Source: VAZQ01 sp963840535 (lineage in GTDB: Bacteria > Pseudomonadota > Alphaproteobacteria > Rhizobiales > Xanthobacteraceae). From it: DNA of 64,000 nucleotides. The notes below the pieces were generated by a model that was not told where the DNA came from, ran no database searches, and saw nothing but the letters and a program-made list of their open reading frames with translations. Below, piece by piece: positions 1 to 7,385 of this stretch. The stretch spans positions 93,134 through 157,133 of the forward strand of contig CAWIZJ010000067.1 in assembly GCA_963840535.1 (NCBI GenBank), in the 5' to 3' direction. Position 1 is the stretch's first letter. Each line of letters starts with the position of its first letter. The position numbers were made by a program, and so were the translations under genes.

Positions 1-449
1 AGCAGGTCGCCGTGCAGGTCGCCTATGAACCAGAGCGCGTTTTCCTTTCCTACCTGAGTGACGCGAATCGCTTGATCACCAGAAAAAATACGGTCCGAGT
101 CGAACAGCATCCCGCGACCCGCGCACCGGTCGAGCCAGCTCTCCATCCTGGAAATAATCCCGCCCATGCGACGCCGCACGCCGCCGATATCAATGCTGTT
201 ACGAAGGGAGATCCAGTCGAGGTCCACGACCTCAACGACGGGCGGCACCGGCGGAGGCGCAGGAGGTGTCGGCAAGTGCGCTTCGTTGTCGGGGCCGCCC
301 TTAAGCTCCGTCATCTCCGGCTGTGTTTGCCGGTTCTCAGGAGGAACTGGCGTATCAACTGTCGGGACGGCTTCATGGTCTCCGAGCGGCGGCGGCGGAT
401 CAGGCTTCGCGCTGGGGGTCGCCTTATCCGGAGGATCTATCGCCGTCAT
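1..449 (-). CDS. Calcineurin-type (PPP) protein phosphatase, N-terminal part, cut by window edge
   Basis: An open minus-strand frame runs from the ATG at 449 to the window edge without a stop, giving about 149 residues. The first 75 or so are rich in Pro, Glu and Thr and look like a disordered tail. The last visible residues read FIGDLHGDL, which matches the GDxHG metal-binding motif at the start of PPP/calcineurin-like phosphatases. The start lies 2 bases after the kinase stop codon, so translation is probably coupled. By family it would use two metal ions to remove phosphate, here plausibly from targets of the neighbouring Ser/Thr kinase. The other metal motifs (GDxxDRG, GNHE) lie outside the window, so a general metallophosphoesterase is also possible. 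Confidence 0.7.
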   Translation of the reverse strand, partial: MTAIDPPDKATPSAKPDPPPPLGDHEAVPTVDTPVPPENRQTQPEMTELKGGPDNEAHLPTPPAPPPVPPVVEVVDLDWISLRNSIDIGGVRRRMGGIISRMESWLDRCAGRGMLFDSDRIFSGDQAIRVTQVGKENALWFIGDLHGDL

Positions 450-451
450 CC

Positions 452-1759
452 TCAACGCCCGCGAACGGACAGAGGCATTTTGACGACGGCCTTTGCTTGT
501 CGGCCGACAGCAATCGAATCGCCATGCCGAAGCACAACGGGGCCGGTAACGGCCTTTCCATTCAGCAAGGTCTCGTTGGTTGTCCCCCCGAGGGGCGATA
601 GCACCCACTGATTGTCTGCATTACGATCCAACACGCACTGACTGGCGTCCCAAAACTCCGCCTCTGGTCCAAGTTGCTGCATCAGCGATCTTGTGAGCAC
701 CGTCCGGACTTTGATGCTCAGAGAGCGGCCGCTGGCGGCTTGGAGTTCCAGCGCGTTGGACACAATCGGCTGTCCCGCCGACACGGAATCGGGGACCGTC
801 GGCACCCCCGATCTATTGGGCAATTCATTGTTCACGACGGCTGCTTTACGTCCGCTCAGAAGGGCGCGCAATTCAGCTGCACTGGGCCTGGCGACGGGAT
901 CGGGTGCGAGACAGCGGTGCAGCGCCGAACTTACCTCTGCATTGCTGGCCGGCGGAGGCATCACCCCAGCGAGTGCAGGTGGCTTGGCGGTGTAAGCGTG
1001 CACCAGCTTGGCATACTCGTGTTGATCATCGTTCCAGTAAGGGTGCCGGCCGGCGAGCAACTCGTAGAGAATGAGCCCGCAGGTGAAGATGTCCGACGCG
1101 AGTCCCGGGACCCGCCCGCGAGTAATGTGCTCAGGAGATCGATAATTATCGCTCCCGACATATCCTTGATAGCCGTGCCAGGGGGCTCGCCGATCGGTCA
1201 TCAAGGAGAAATCCATATCAATCAGCTTCAGTTGATATCCCGCCGTGATGGATGGATCTTTGATCAGATAAACATTGGCCGGTTTGAGATCGGCATGGGC
1301 AATCTTGGATTCATGCAATGCCACTATGCCCGACATGAAGACTTTCGCCCAGGTAATGTGGCGTGCCCAGACGGAAGGATCTGTGGTAGGCGCCACCTTG
1401 GTTCTGAGGTGATGCTCGCGTTCGTCGTCGAGGATCTTCTGCAAATCCTCTCCGTTCTCCACGAACTCGTAGACTTGGAAATAGCAGGGGCCGCCCCACA
1501 TCTCCTCGAAAGCATCGAGCTGCTTCACCGCAAAATGCGCTGCCCTTCCGCTTCGCACGCGCGCGGAAAGCTCTCGCTGATATGCGACGAACGGCTGGTA
1601 CCAGACCACGCTCGGGGCCGGAGACTTATATTGCTTGAAGAAGACCTTGCCGCCCGCCGGCGCCTGCGCGCCATAGGAGATTGCCATCATGCCTGGACCA
1701 AATACCTTGGTGATGCGATAGCCCCGGACAACGTCTCCGACCTTGAGCTTCTTCGCCAT
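452..1759 (-). CDS. Ser/Thr protein kinase with C-terminal FHA-like domain
   Basis: A 435-residue protein. The start at 1759 (MAKKLKVGD) is preferred over one further upstream because the kinase fold begins immediately after it. Residues about 10-290 form an eukaryote-like kinase domain: candidate nucleotide-binding Lys42, catalytic loop HADLKPAN at 155-162, and an SPE motif at 208-210 in place of APE. The usual DFG is replaced by D181-M-D183-F, and the glycine loop is poor, so metal handling may be atypical. A Pro/Ser linker follows, and residues about 330-435 resemble a forkhead-associated phosphothreonine-binding domain (TTNETLLNGK, then HGDSIAVG). The upstream VWA gene ends 14 bases before this start and the phosphatase begins 2 bases after its stop. 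It probably phosphorylates partners in this operon; substrates cannot be read from the sequence. Confidence 0.88.
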   Translation of the reverse strand: MAKKLKVGDVVRGYRITKVFGPGMMAISYGAQAPAGGKVFFKQYKSPAPSVVWYQPFVAYQRELSARVRSGRAAHFAVKQLDAFEEMWGGPCYFQVYEFVENGEDLQKILDDEREHHLRTKVAPTTDPSVWARHITWAKVFMSGIVALHESKIAHADLKPANVYLIKDPSITAGYQLKLIDMDFSLMTDRRAPWHGYQGYVGSDNYRSPEHITRGRVPGLASDIFTCGLILYELLAGRHPYWNDDQHEYAKLVHAYTAKPPALAGVMPPPASNAEVSSALHRCLAPDPVARPSAAELRALLSGRKAAVVNNELPNRSGVPTVPDSVSAGQPIVSNALELQAASGRSLSIKVRTVLTRSLMQQLGPEAEFWDASQCVLDRNADNQWVLSPLGGTTNETLLNGKAVTGPVVLRHGDSIAVGRQAKAVVKMPLSVRGR

Positions 1760-1773
1760 GAAGAACCTGCGCG

Positions 1774-2677
1774 CTAGAGCGCCACGGTTTCGGCTGAGCG
1801 CGACACACTTGCGGCAAGCTGCTTGAGTGTGGTGCGGAAGTTCACGGGATCTGCTGTGAATTTCTTTAGCGCTTCCTGCGGATTCAATCCCTCGTATTCC
1901 ACTACCTCCCATTCCGACTTGTCGATCTGGCTCAATCGATCGTAGCCCTCGAAGTTAGGAGCAAACAAACTCAGAATGATCCGGTTCGCCATCACGATGT
2001 TCGCGACATCCTGCAGCGATCCACCCTTGGCCTCCTGGATGCTCATCGTCTCCTTGAAAGGTGCATCGGTAAAAACGACAACAACCCGTGCCGCGTCACT
2101 GCGGTAGCGCCATTTGCCCGGATCTTCGGACTGTGACCCCTTTGGAGTGGCCTCCATCGAGGCGATTTTGAACAGCGCGTCCAGCAGGGACTCCGGTTCG
2201 TCGCCGCCTCCTTCAGCCCTAAATCCTGCAAGCTGTGCTTTTAACGCGGCGGCGTCACGTACGAACGGGTTGTCGACGATCCACGGAAGCCCTTCCGACC
2301 GAGCGGATTCGACATCGCGGAAGCCGACCGCTTTCCCGCGCCAGTCCCTGACCGGCGGGGCATTATTGGCTTCTCCCCTGCTCAGAGAGTCGATGAACCC
2401 CTCGATGTTTGTGCGCAGCGCATCGATGCATGGCTTCATGCTCCCGCTGACGTCGATAAGAAACACGACGTCCGCGACGCCTTTTGTTTTCAGGGCGAGC
2501 CTGGGGCTGGGAACTCGTGTCCGGCGCGGCTACGCCCGCGGCTCCCGGCTCGGGGGCGGGAGCCTCTGCTCCGCCGGCCGCGCCGGAGGTCTCGGCAGGT
2601 GAAGCGGCAGGGGACGATCCACCGGGGGGGCCGTCGGAACCTGGGGGGTGCGAGGCGGGGCGCTCGGTTGAGGACAT
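1774..2677 (-). CDS. VWA-domain protein with proline-rich N-terminus (frameshifted)
   Basis: The region 1774-2490 encodes a von Willebrand factor A domain with an intact MIDAS start (FLIDVSGSM). In that frame a stop lies just upstream at 2530-2532, and the only start would cut into the first beta strand. A better start is ATG 2677, with AGGAG 7-8 bases upstream. It gives about 62 Pro/Ala/Ser-rich residues in a frame one base off, meeting the VWA frame near 2482-2492, where the coding strand has AAAACAAAA. A one-base indel there, in the cell or in the assembly, joins the two halves into a protein of about 300 residues resembling TerY-type metal-binding VWA proteins. It is first in the VWA - kinase/FHA - phosphatase operon. 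Metal-dependent scaffolding is inferred from the family. Confidence 0.75.
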
Positions 2678-2886
2678 GGATCACTCCTGTGGATGAGGGC
2701 AAGACCGGCGAAAGCTAGCACTCCGCGACCGGGGCGTCTTCCCTTAGGAGCGCGTCGCCGCAGGACACCGCCGCGCGTGGGCCCCGCGCCGCTGACGGCG
2801 CACGTTACTGAGGTCTGCAGCGCAATGTCACTGAGATGGCCTAGCAACCGGTGCCGCATCTTCGAGCTCGTTGACGAAAAGGAATC

Positions 2887-3254
2887 TCATATCCCACCTC
2901 CCGGCGCGAAGCAGAACACCGTGTCCGGCGGATAGCGGGTCGCGGTCGGCGGCGGCGCGCAGAGGTGATTGCGGCCATCCGGTTGTCGCGGTTCCAGTTC
3001 AACCTTTTGTGGCGGCACCGGGATGAATTTTCCGTCTTCCCGTCGTCGGGCGAAGATCGAGCTACCGACCATCCTGATCTCGGTCGGATAGCAGTCCGCC
3101 TTGTTGCAGCATGATCTCGCCAGATTTATCCGGCATGTACCCAGGTCGAGTAGAACTTCTCGTGCAGCTCCGCGTCTTGTGCCGGATGGTGATGCTGCGC
3201 CGCTGCCGATGACAGCAGAAATGCGAACACTACGGCTACGCCGAGACGACGCAT
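2887..3254 (-). pseudogene. Small secreted cysteine-containing protein, frameshifted
   Basis: ATG 3254 opens a signal peptide (MRRLGVAVVFAFLLSSAAA) followed by a His-rich mature start and the segment HEKFYSTW. That frame stops at 3126. A different frame then carries NLARSCCNKADCYPTE, REDGKFIPVPPQKVE and PDGRNHLCAPPP, ending at 2887. Read together this is a periplasmic protein of about 120 residues with paired cysteines, of a kind I recognise as common in rhizobial genomes but without known function. The join near 3130-3150 needs a net one-base shift, so it is either a fresh pseudogene or an assembly error. Confidence 0.6.
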
Positions 3255-3815
3255 TTGGTGCTCAGTTCCGGTGGCGGCGCAAGACAACGAGACCGAACGG
3301 TTCTCGTCGCCGGCCCACTTTTTGCACGCTGGCCAGGTCGCGATCGCGACCATCCAGCTTCGAAACAATGGTGTAGCGCGTAGACGCAATTGCCAATTGT
3401 ACTTGCGACCCGCACGACCATTGCCTTCGTATGAAAAAAGCCCAAGGGCAGAGGCGGCGCGGGGCCTCGGCCGGGACCAATGTTGTCGTGGGTGGCAGAC
3501 ATGGGTCAGGAGATGCCCTACCGCTATCAGAGCCACGTCATCCATACCAGCAACGCCTGGTCGAAGACGCGGCGCACGCCTCAAGGCGATGCAAAGCCAT
3601 GTCGCTGACCCAGACTAGTCGCCCGTCTCCACTGCACCGCCTCCCGTTTCACGGCGAACGGACCGACGCCGAATACGGGGCGCCAGTCCGAAAGTGGCAC
3701 CGAGCTGCCGCTCCAGGATGTCCGCGCATCGGTCGCGATCGGGTAGAGTCGAGATGTGGCGCGGTGGCTGTAGGCTGAACGTATCTGTTGCCGCCTCTTT
3801 CGTCTGGCGGTGCCT
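3255..3815. other. Region without a supportable gene
   Basis: About 560 bases between the small secreted protein and the 3' end of the group II intron. Open frames here are short, arginine-rich and unlike any family I know. I see no tRNA, terminator or clear promoter. It may be the remains of the locus into which the intron inserted. Confidence 0.4.
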
Positions 3816-3856
3816 TAGTGGTTCAGCCATGGCTCCGTTTCCACACCCCGCTCATC

Positions 3857-3889
3857 GAACCGGACATGCAGATCTCCCGCATCCGGCTC
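3857..3889 (-). ncRNA. Group II intron domain V
   Basis: The minus strand reads GAGCCGGATGCGGGAGATCT then GCATGTCCGGTTC, a 33-base hairpin with the paired GAGCCGGA / TCCGGTTC base, a bulge and a short tip. This is the catalytic domain V pattern, placed just after the maturase stop as expected. Confidence 0.85.
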
Positions 3890-3901
3890 TCGGACAAGAC
3901 T

Positions 3902-5233
3902 TCACGCCTTCACCCACGGCACGTCGTGCCCAAGCCGGGACAGACGTACGAGCCCGAAGTGCCCGTAAAGGTGCGAGAGTGGATAAGCTCCGCCCTTGCG
4001 TCGCCTGACCTTGTGCTTGATGCGCAACCACCGGCGCAGCCGCACAGCGGTGTAGTTGTCGATCGCCCGATACGCTTTCGAGACGGTGCCTACTTCGAAG
4101 TAGTTCGCCCATCCGCGCAGCGTGCGGTTCAACTTCTTCACCAGCTCTGTGGTCTCTTGCCAAGTCCCCGATCGGGCAGTCTGCGCGTGGACATTCTCGA
4201 CCATACGCTTGATGCTCTTCCGCGATGGCCGGTACCCCAGATACGCCTTTCCGGTTCTCGCTGAATACATCCGCCCAAACGTGTGTCCCAGGAAGTCGAA
4301 CTCGCCTTCCGGTACCTTGCAGATTCGTGTCTTCTCCTCGTTGACCGTGAGCTTCAGCTTGCCCATGATCTCGCGCAGCCGCTGCAGCGCCTCTTCGGCT
4401 TTGCCCTTCTTGCACAAGATCACGAGATCGTCGGCGTAGGTCACGATGCGAGTGCCGAGGCTTCGCTCCAGCCCGAGCATCTTCCATCCCAGCACGAACC
4501 GGCGCATGTACAGATTCGCCAGCAATGGTGAGATGGGTGAACCTTGCGGAATGCCGCGCCGGTTGTCCCGGGCCTCGGTCGTGCGTGTCTTCCTTCCTCG
4601 ATCGTCGGTTTCTTCCACGGGGCATTCCAGCCACATCTTGATCAGATGCAGCACGCGCCGATCAACGATTCGGCGCGCTACCGATTTCAGTAGCTCGGCA
4701 TGGGGGATGCTCCCGAAGTAGTCCGCGAGGTCGGCGTCGACGACTTCCGGGTGGCCACGAAACAGTAGCGCTCCCACCTCGACCACTGCCTGTTGGGCGT
4801 TGCGCCCAGGACGGTAGGCGTACTGTTCTGGTGGAAGGTCGGCTTCGAAGATCGGTTCCAGCACCAGCATCGCTGCTGTCATGCAGACCCGATCCCGCAA
4901 GGTCGAGATGCCCAGCGGCCTGAGTTTGCCGTTGGCCTTCGGTATGAACACTCTTCTGATGGGGTCCGGTCGGTAAGTCTCCTGCCTGAGCGCAAGCGCC
5001 AGTTCGCCGAGCCACCGCTGCACCCCATACGCCTCGATGTCCGCGAAGTCCCGACCATCCACACCGGGTGCGCCCTTGTTGGAGCGGCACTGGGCATAGG
5101 CATGCGCCAGGATGTCCTCGCGGCTGATCTTGTCGTACAGGGCGTAGAAGCGATACCCGGCTTCTGCCTTCGCTTTCGCGTGCAACGCCTTCTGCAGTTT
5201 CTGAACACTCTTCGGAGTTGATAGGTTGCCCAA
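3902..5233 (-). CDS. ltrA: Group II intron reverse transcriptase/maturase
   Basis: A 443-residue intron-encoded protein that would bind its intron RNA, assist splicing and copy the intron into DNA. Reverse-transcriptase blocks appear in order: GAPGVDG near residue 55, VFIPKANGKLRPLGI near 95-109, the first catalytic Asp region DADLADYFGSIPH at 166-178, RRGIPQGSPISPLLANL at 225-241, and the catalytic YADD at 266-269. The C-terminus has the maturase (GIIM/X) region, including RGWANYF and RRWLRIKHKVRR, and ends at LGHDVPWVKA with no HNH endonuclease domain. Spread therefore probably relies on replication forks or single-stranded targets. It lies inside the intron, upstream of domain V. Confidence 0.95.
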   Translation of the reverse strand: MGNLSTPKSVQKLQKALHAKAKAEAGYRFYALYDKISREDILAHAYAQCRSNKGAPGVDGRDFADIEAYGVQRWLGELALALRQETYRPDPIRRVFIPKANGKLRPLGISTLRDRVCMTAAMLVLEPIFEADLPPEQYAYRPGRNAQQAVVEVGALLFRGHPEVVDADLADYFGSIPHAELLKSVARRIVDRRVLHLIKMWLECPVEETDDRGRKTRTTEARDNRRGIPQGSPISPLLANLYMRRFVLGWKMLGLERSLGTRIVTYADDLVILCKKGKAEEALQRLREIMGKLKLTVNEEKTRICKVPEGEFDFLGHTFGRMYSARTGKAYLGYRPSRKSIKRMVENVHAQTARSGTWQETTELVKKLNRTLRGWANYFEVGTVSKAYRAIDNYTAVRLRRWLRIKHKVRRRKGGAYPLSHLYGHFGLVRLSRLGHDVPWVKA

Positions 5234-5874
5234 TCTCCAGGTCCCTCACCACGTATTGCGTTCGTCTTGAACTGAGGTCCCTTCCCTCCACCGGCATTAC
5301 CCGGCTTCAGCGGTACAACGAACCTCTCCGCCACCCCAGGGCGCCCGGCCTGTCCCTCGCGGGTGTCCGGTTCGTCATCCCTGATCACGCCTTGGGGTTT
5401 CCCGTGTTGCGTACGCTTTCCTTGTGTACATGCTGTCGCCACTACCCCGGCGCAGCGGCTGGGCGCACTGCTTCGCTCATTCACCCCAGCCGTATCAGCC
5501 TTCCCCGATAACCCTGTCGGGTCGGCCTGCGCATTGTCCTTTTCGAGGCTTGCTCGGCGTTCACTCGCGTTACGGCCTGCACACTCGCGCTGTCACCGTA
5601 TATCGTGACACGCTATCCGAAGGCTTCAGCCACTTCGTCACCTCCATGACTGCTCCGGTTGCTTCCGGCTGGAGCGGTTGCCGGGCGGGACTTGCACCCA
5701 TTGGAAAGCGCCGCCTTTCCACGGCGCACGGGTAAACCGGACCACATTTGCGCGCTCTGAGCCTTACCGGTTTTGACCCAACTGAGACATTGGCCGCCAA
5801 GTTTGCTGTGATGCACAACGCGGCATTTCCTATCACGGTGTGGTAGCCTGCAATCCTTGGATTGAGAGCAGCAC

Positions 5875-6507
5875 ATGAGGCGGCGCGAGTTCATCACCCT
5901 GCTCGGCGGCGCAGCGACGTGGCCGCTCGCGGCGCGCGCGCAGCAGCCGGCGATGCCAGTGGTCGGGTTCCTCAACACCGCATCGCCTGACGCGAGCGCG
6001 GCCGTCAACGCGGCGCCGCTGCGGGTTGTCGCGATCGGCGCCAGCAACACCCATGGCTGGTATGTTGGCAACCAAGGCGCATATCCCGCGCAGTTGCAGG
6101 TGCTGCTCCGAGCCAAGGGCATCGATGCTCAGATCACCAATGCCGGAGTGCCCTTCGAAACTACGGGCATGATGCTCCGCCGGATCGAGAGGGATGTGCC
6201 GAATGGAACAGACATGGTGATCTTGGAGCCGGGCGGCAACGATCGGCGTTTCTTCGTCTCCAGGGAGCAGCGCGCTGCCAATATTGCGGAGATGGAGCGT
6301 CGGCTGCAGACTCGCTCAATCAGCGTGATTGTGTACGACAAGCAGATGCCGCTGCGCTATCGTGCCTTTGACCTGATGCATTTCACGCACAAAGGTCACG
6401 CCATCATCGCTGCCGCTCTGCTTCCGCGCGTCATGGAAATCCTTGATCGTCGGCGCAGTGACGTTCTGCGACGCCGAAATGCAACCCGGCCTGCACCGAC
6501 GAGGTGA
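5875..6507 (+). CDS. Chimeric SGNH/GDSL hydrolase with an ABC substrate-binding-protein leader
   Basis: A 210-residue protein made of two unrelated parts. Residues 1-40 (MRRREFITLLGGAATWPLAA... to GFLNTASPDA) are the Tat-type leader and first strand of the rhizobial substrate-binding-protein family, normally about 325 residues long. From about residue 47 the sequence changes to an SGNH hydrolase: block I GASN at 55-58 (Ala where GDS has Asp, Ser57 kept), Gly91, block III GGND at 120-123 and block V DLMH at 166-169, so the nucleophile, oxyanion and Asp-His residues are all present. It could be an exported esterase, thioesterase or lipase. The join looks like recombination between two genes, and expression is untested. 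Confidence 0.8.
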   Translation: MRRREFITLLGGAATWPLAARAQQPAMPVVGFLNTASPDASAAVNAAPLRVVAIGASNTHGWYVGNQGAYPAQLQVLLRAKGIDAQITNAGVPFETTGMMLRRIERDVPNGTDMVILEPGGNDRRFFVSREQRAANIAEMERRLQTRSISVIVYDKQMPLRYRAFDLMHFTHKGHAIIAAALLPRVMEILDRRRSDVLRRRNATRPAPTR

Positions 6508-6723
6508 TCGAATGACTGCGGTCCATTGACCGGTTATGGCACTTCGCGTCATTTTCGCGGCGACGCAGTAATTCAGTCGCTTTCGGAGCGAAGCGGACAT
6601 TCAGCGAGTCGCGCTTACCGAACCGGATTTATGAGTACGCGCCCTAGTTCAGCGAGTGGATCGTGCGGTGCGTCCGAGCCGCTTACGTGGCCACCGTCGC
6701 TTTGCGGCCAAGATCCAACCGAG

Positions 6724-7254
6724 CTACGAGCGGCCGGACCGACCCACGCGACCGGCCTCGAACAGAAACCATGTGCGCCGTTCGGCCTCGTCGATCCAGA
6801 CCTCGAGAAGACTTGCGCTGGCCACGTCTCCCTGCTCGTCACAAAGACCGTGTGTCTCCTGCATGTTCGCCACCAACTGCTTGTTGTCGTCACGCAGCTC
6901 CGCAAGCATGTCCGATGGCGTGACGAAATCCGCGTCGTTGTCCAGGACACGCTGCAGGCGGCCGATATGACCGATGGATCGCACCGTCGTGCCGCCGATC
7001 TTGCGAACCCGCTCCGCGATCGCGTCGATGGTGGCGAAGATCTGCTCGGCTTGCTCGTCCAAGAGAAGATGATAGTCGCGGAAATGGGGGCCCGACACGT
7101 GCCAGTGGAAGTTCTTGGTTTTCAGGTATAGCGCAAACATGTCGGCGAGCAGCGTATTGAGCGCGCCGGATACCTCCTGCACCGCATTGGCCTTCAGGTT
7201 GGTCGGGGTCTTGAGTGGAGCGACCCGCAATTCCTTGGCGTCCTTGGCGGTCAT
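6724..7254 (-). CDS. dps: Dps family DNA-binding ferritin-like protein
   Basis: The start at 7254 follows AGGAGG at good spacing; the longer upstream frame is unlikely. The 176-residue protein has the Dps four-helix core with the inter-subunit ferroxidase ligands: His50, His62 and Asp66, with Asp77 and Glu81 in the following helix (DAIAER). Family members assemble into 12-mers that oxidise iron with hydrogen peroxide, store it, and in some cases coat DNA in stationary phase. The N-terminal tail carries several lysines, which could allow DNA contact. It sits alone on the minus strand, 131 bases downstream of glnE. Confidence 0.93.
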   Translation of the reverse strand: MTAKDAKELRVAPLKTPTNLKANAVQEVSGALNTLLADMFALYLKTKNFHWHVSGPHFRDYHLLLDEQAEQIFATIDAIAERVRKIGGTTVRSIGHIGRLQRVLDNDADFVTPSDMLAELRDDNKQLVANMQETHGLCDEQGDVASASLLEVWIDEAERRTWFLFEAGRVGRSGRS

Positions 7255-7385
7255 CGCCCGAGCCTCCTGCTGTGACGGTCGGATTGAAGGTCGTCCTGCA
7301 GCAACGGCTGGTACACCCGATCCCAGCAATTGTACAGCACGGGCCTGCAGGCCCTGCTTTCACGCCTTCTGCGAAGCAGCGGCCA

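Larger units (their letters stand above)
3820..5729 (-). mobile_element. Group II intron (retroelement), complete
   Basis: On the minus strand the element begins at 5729 with GTGCGCC, a typical group II 5' end, followed within 50 bases by GGGTGCAAGTCCC. About 500 bases of structured RNA precede the maturase gene (5233-3902). Domain V lies at 3889-3857, and the sequence after it can fold as domain VI, ending near 3820; the exact 3' end is uncertain by about 15 bases. Immediately upstream of the 5' end (5730-5775) is an imperfect inverted repeat, CCGG-TTT-ACCC against GGGT-c-AAA-a-CCGG. The element is about 1.9 kb and looks capable of mobility. Confidence 0.85.

Noticed and set aside
2482..2492. 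Programmed -1 frameshift in the VWA gene
   Set aside because: The join needs +1 (or -2), and the A-run is not a standard slippery heptamer in the right phase, so I list it as an indel rather than recoding.
1..2677. Type VI secretion phospho-regulation locus (PpkA/PppA/Fha)
   Set aside because: There are no tss/imp genes in the window and the phosphatase is PPP-like rather than PP2C, so a stand-alone TerY-like module fits better.
5730..5775. Attachment site or integron attC at the intron 5' flank
   Set aside because: An imperfect inverted repeat is present, but no integrase, core-site pair or cassette array is visible.
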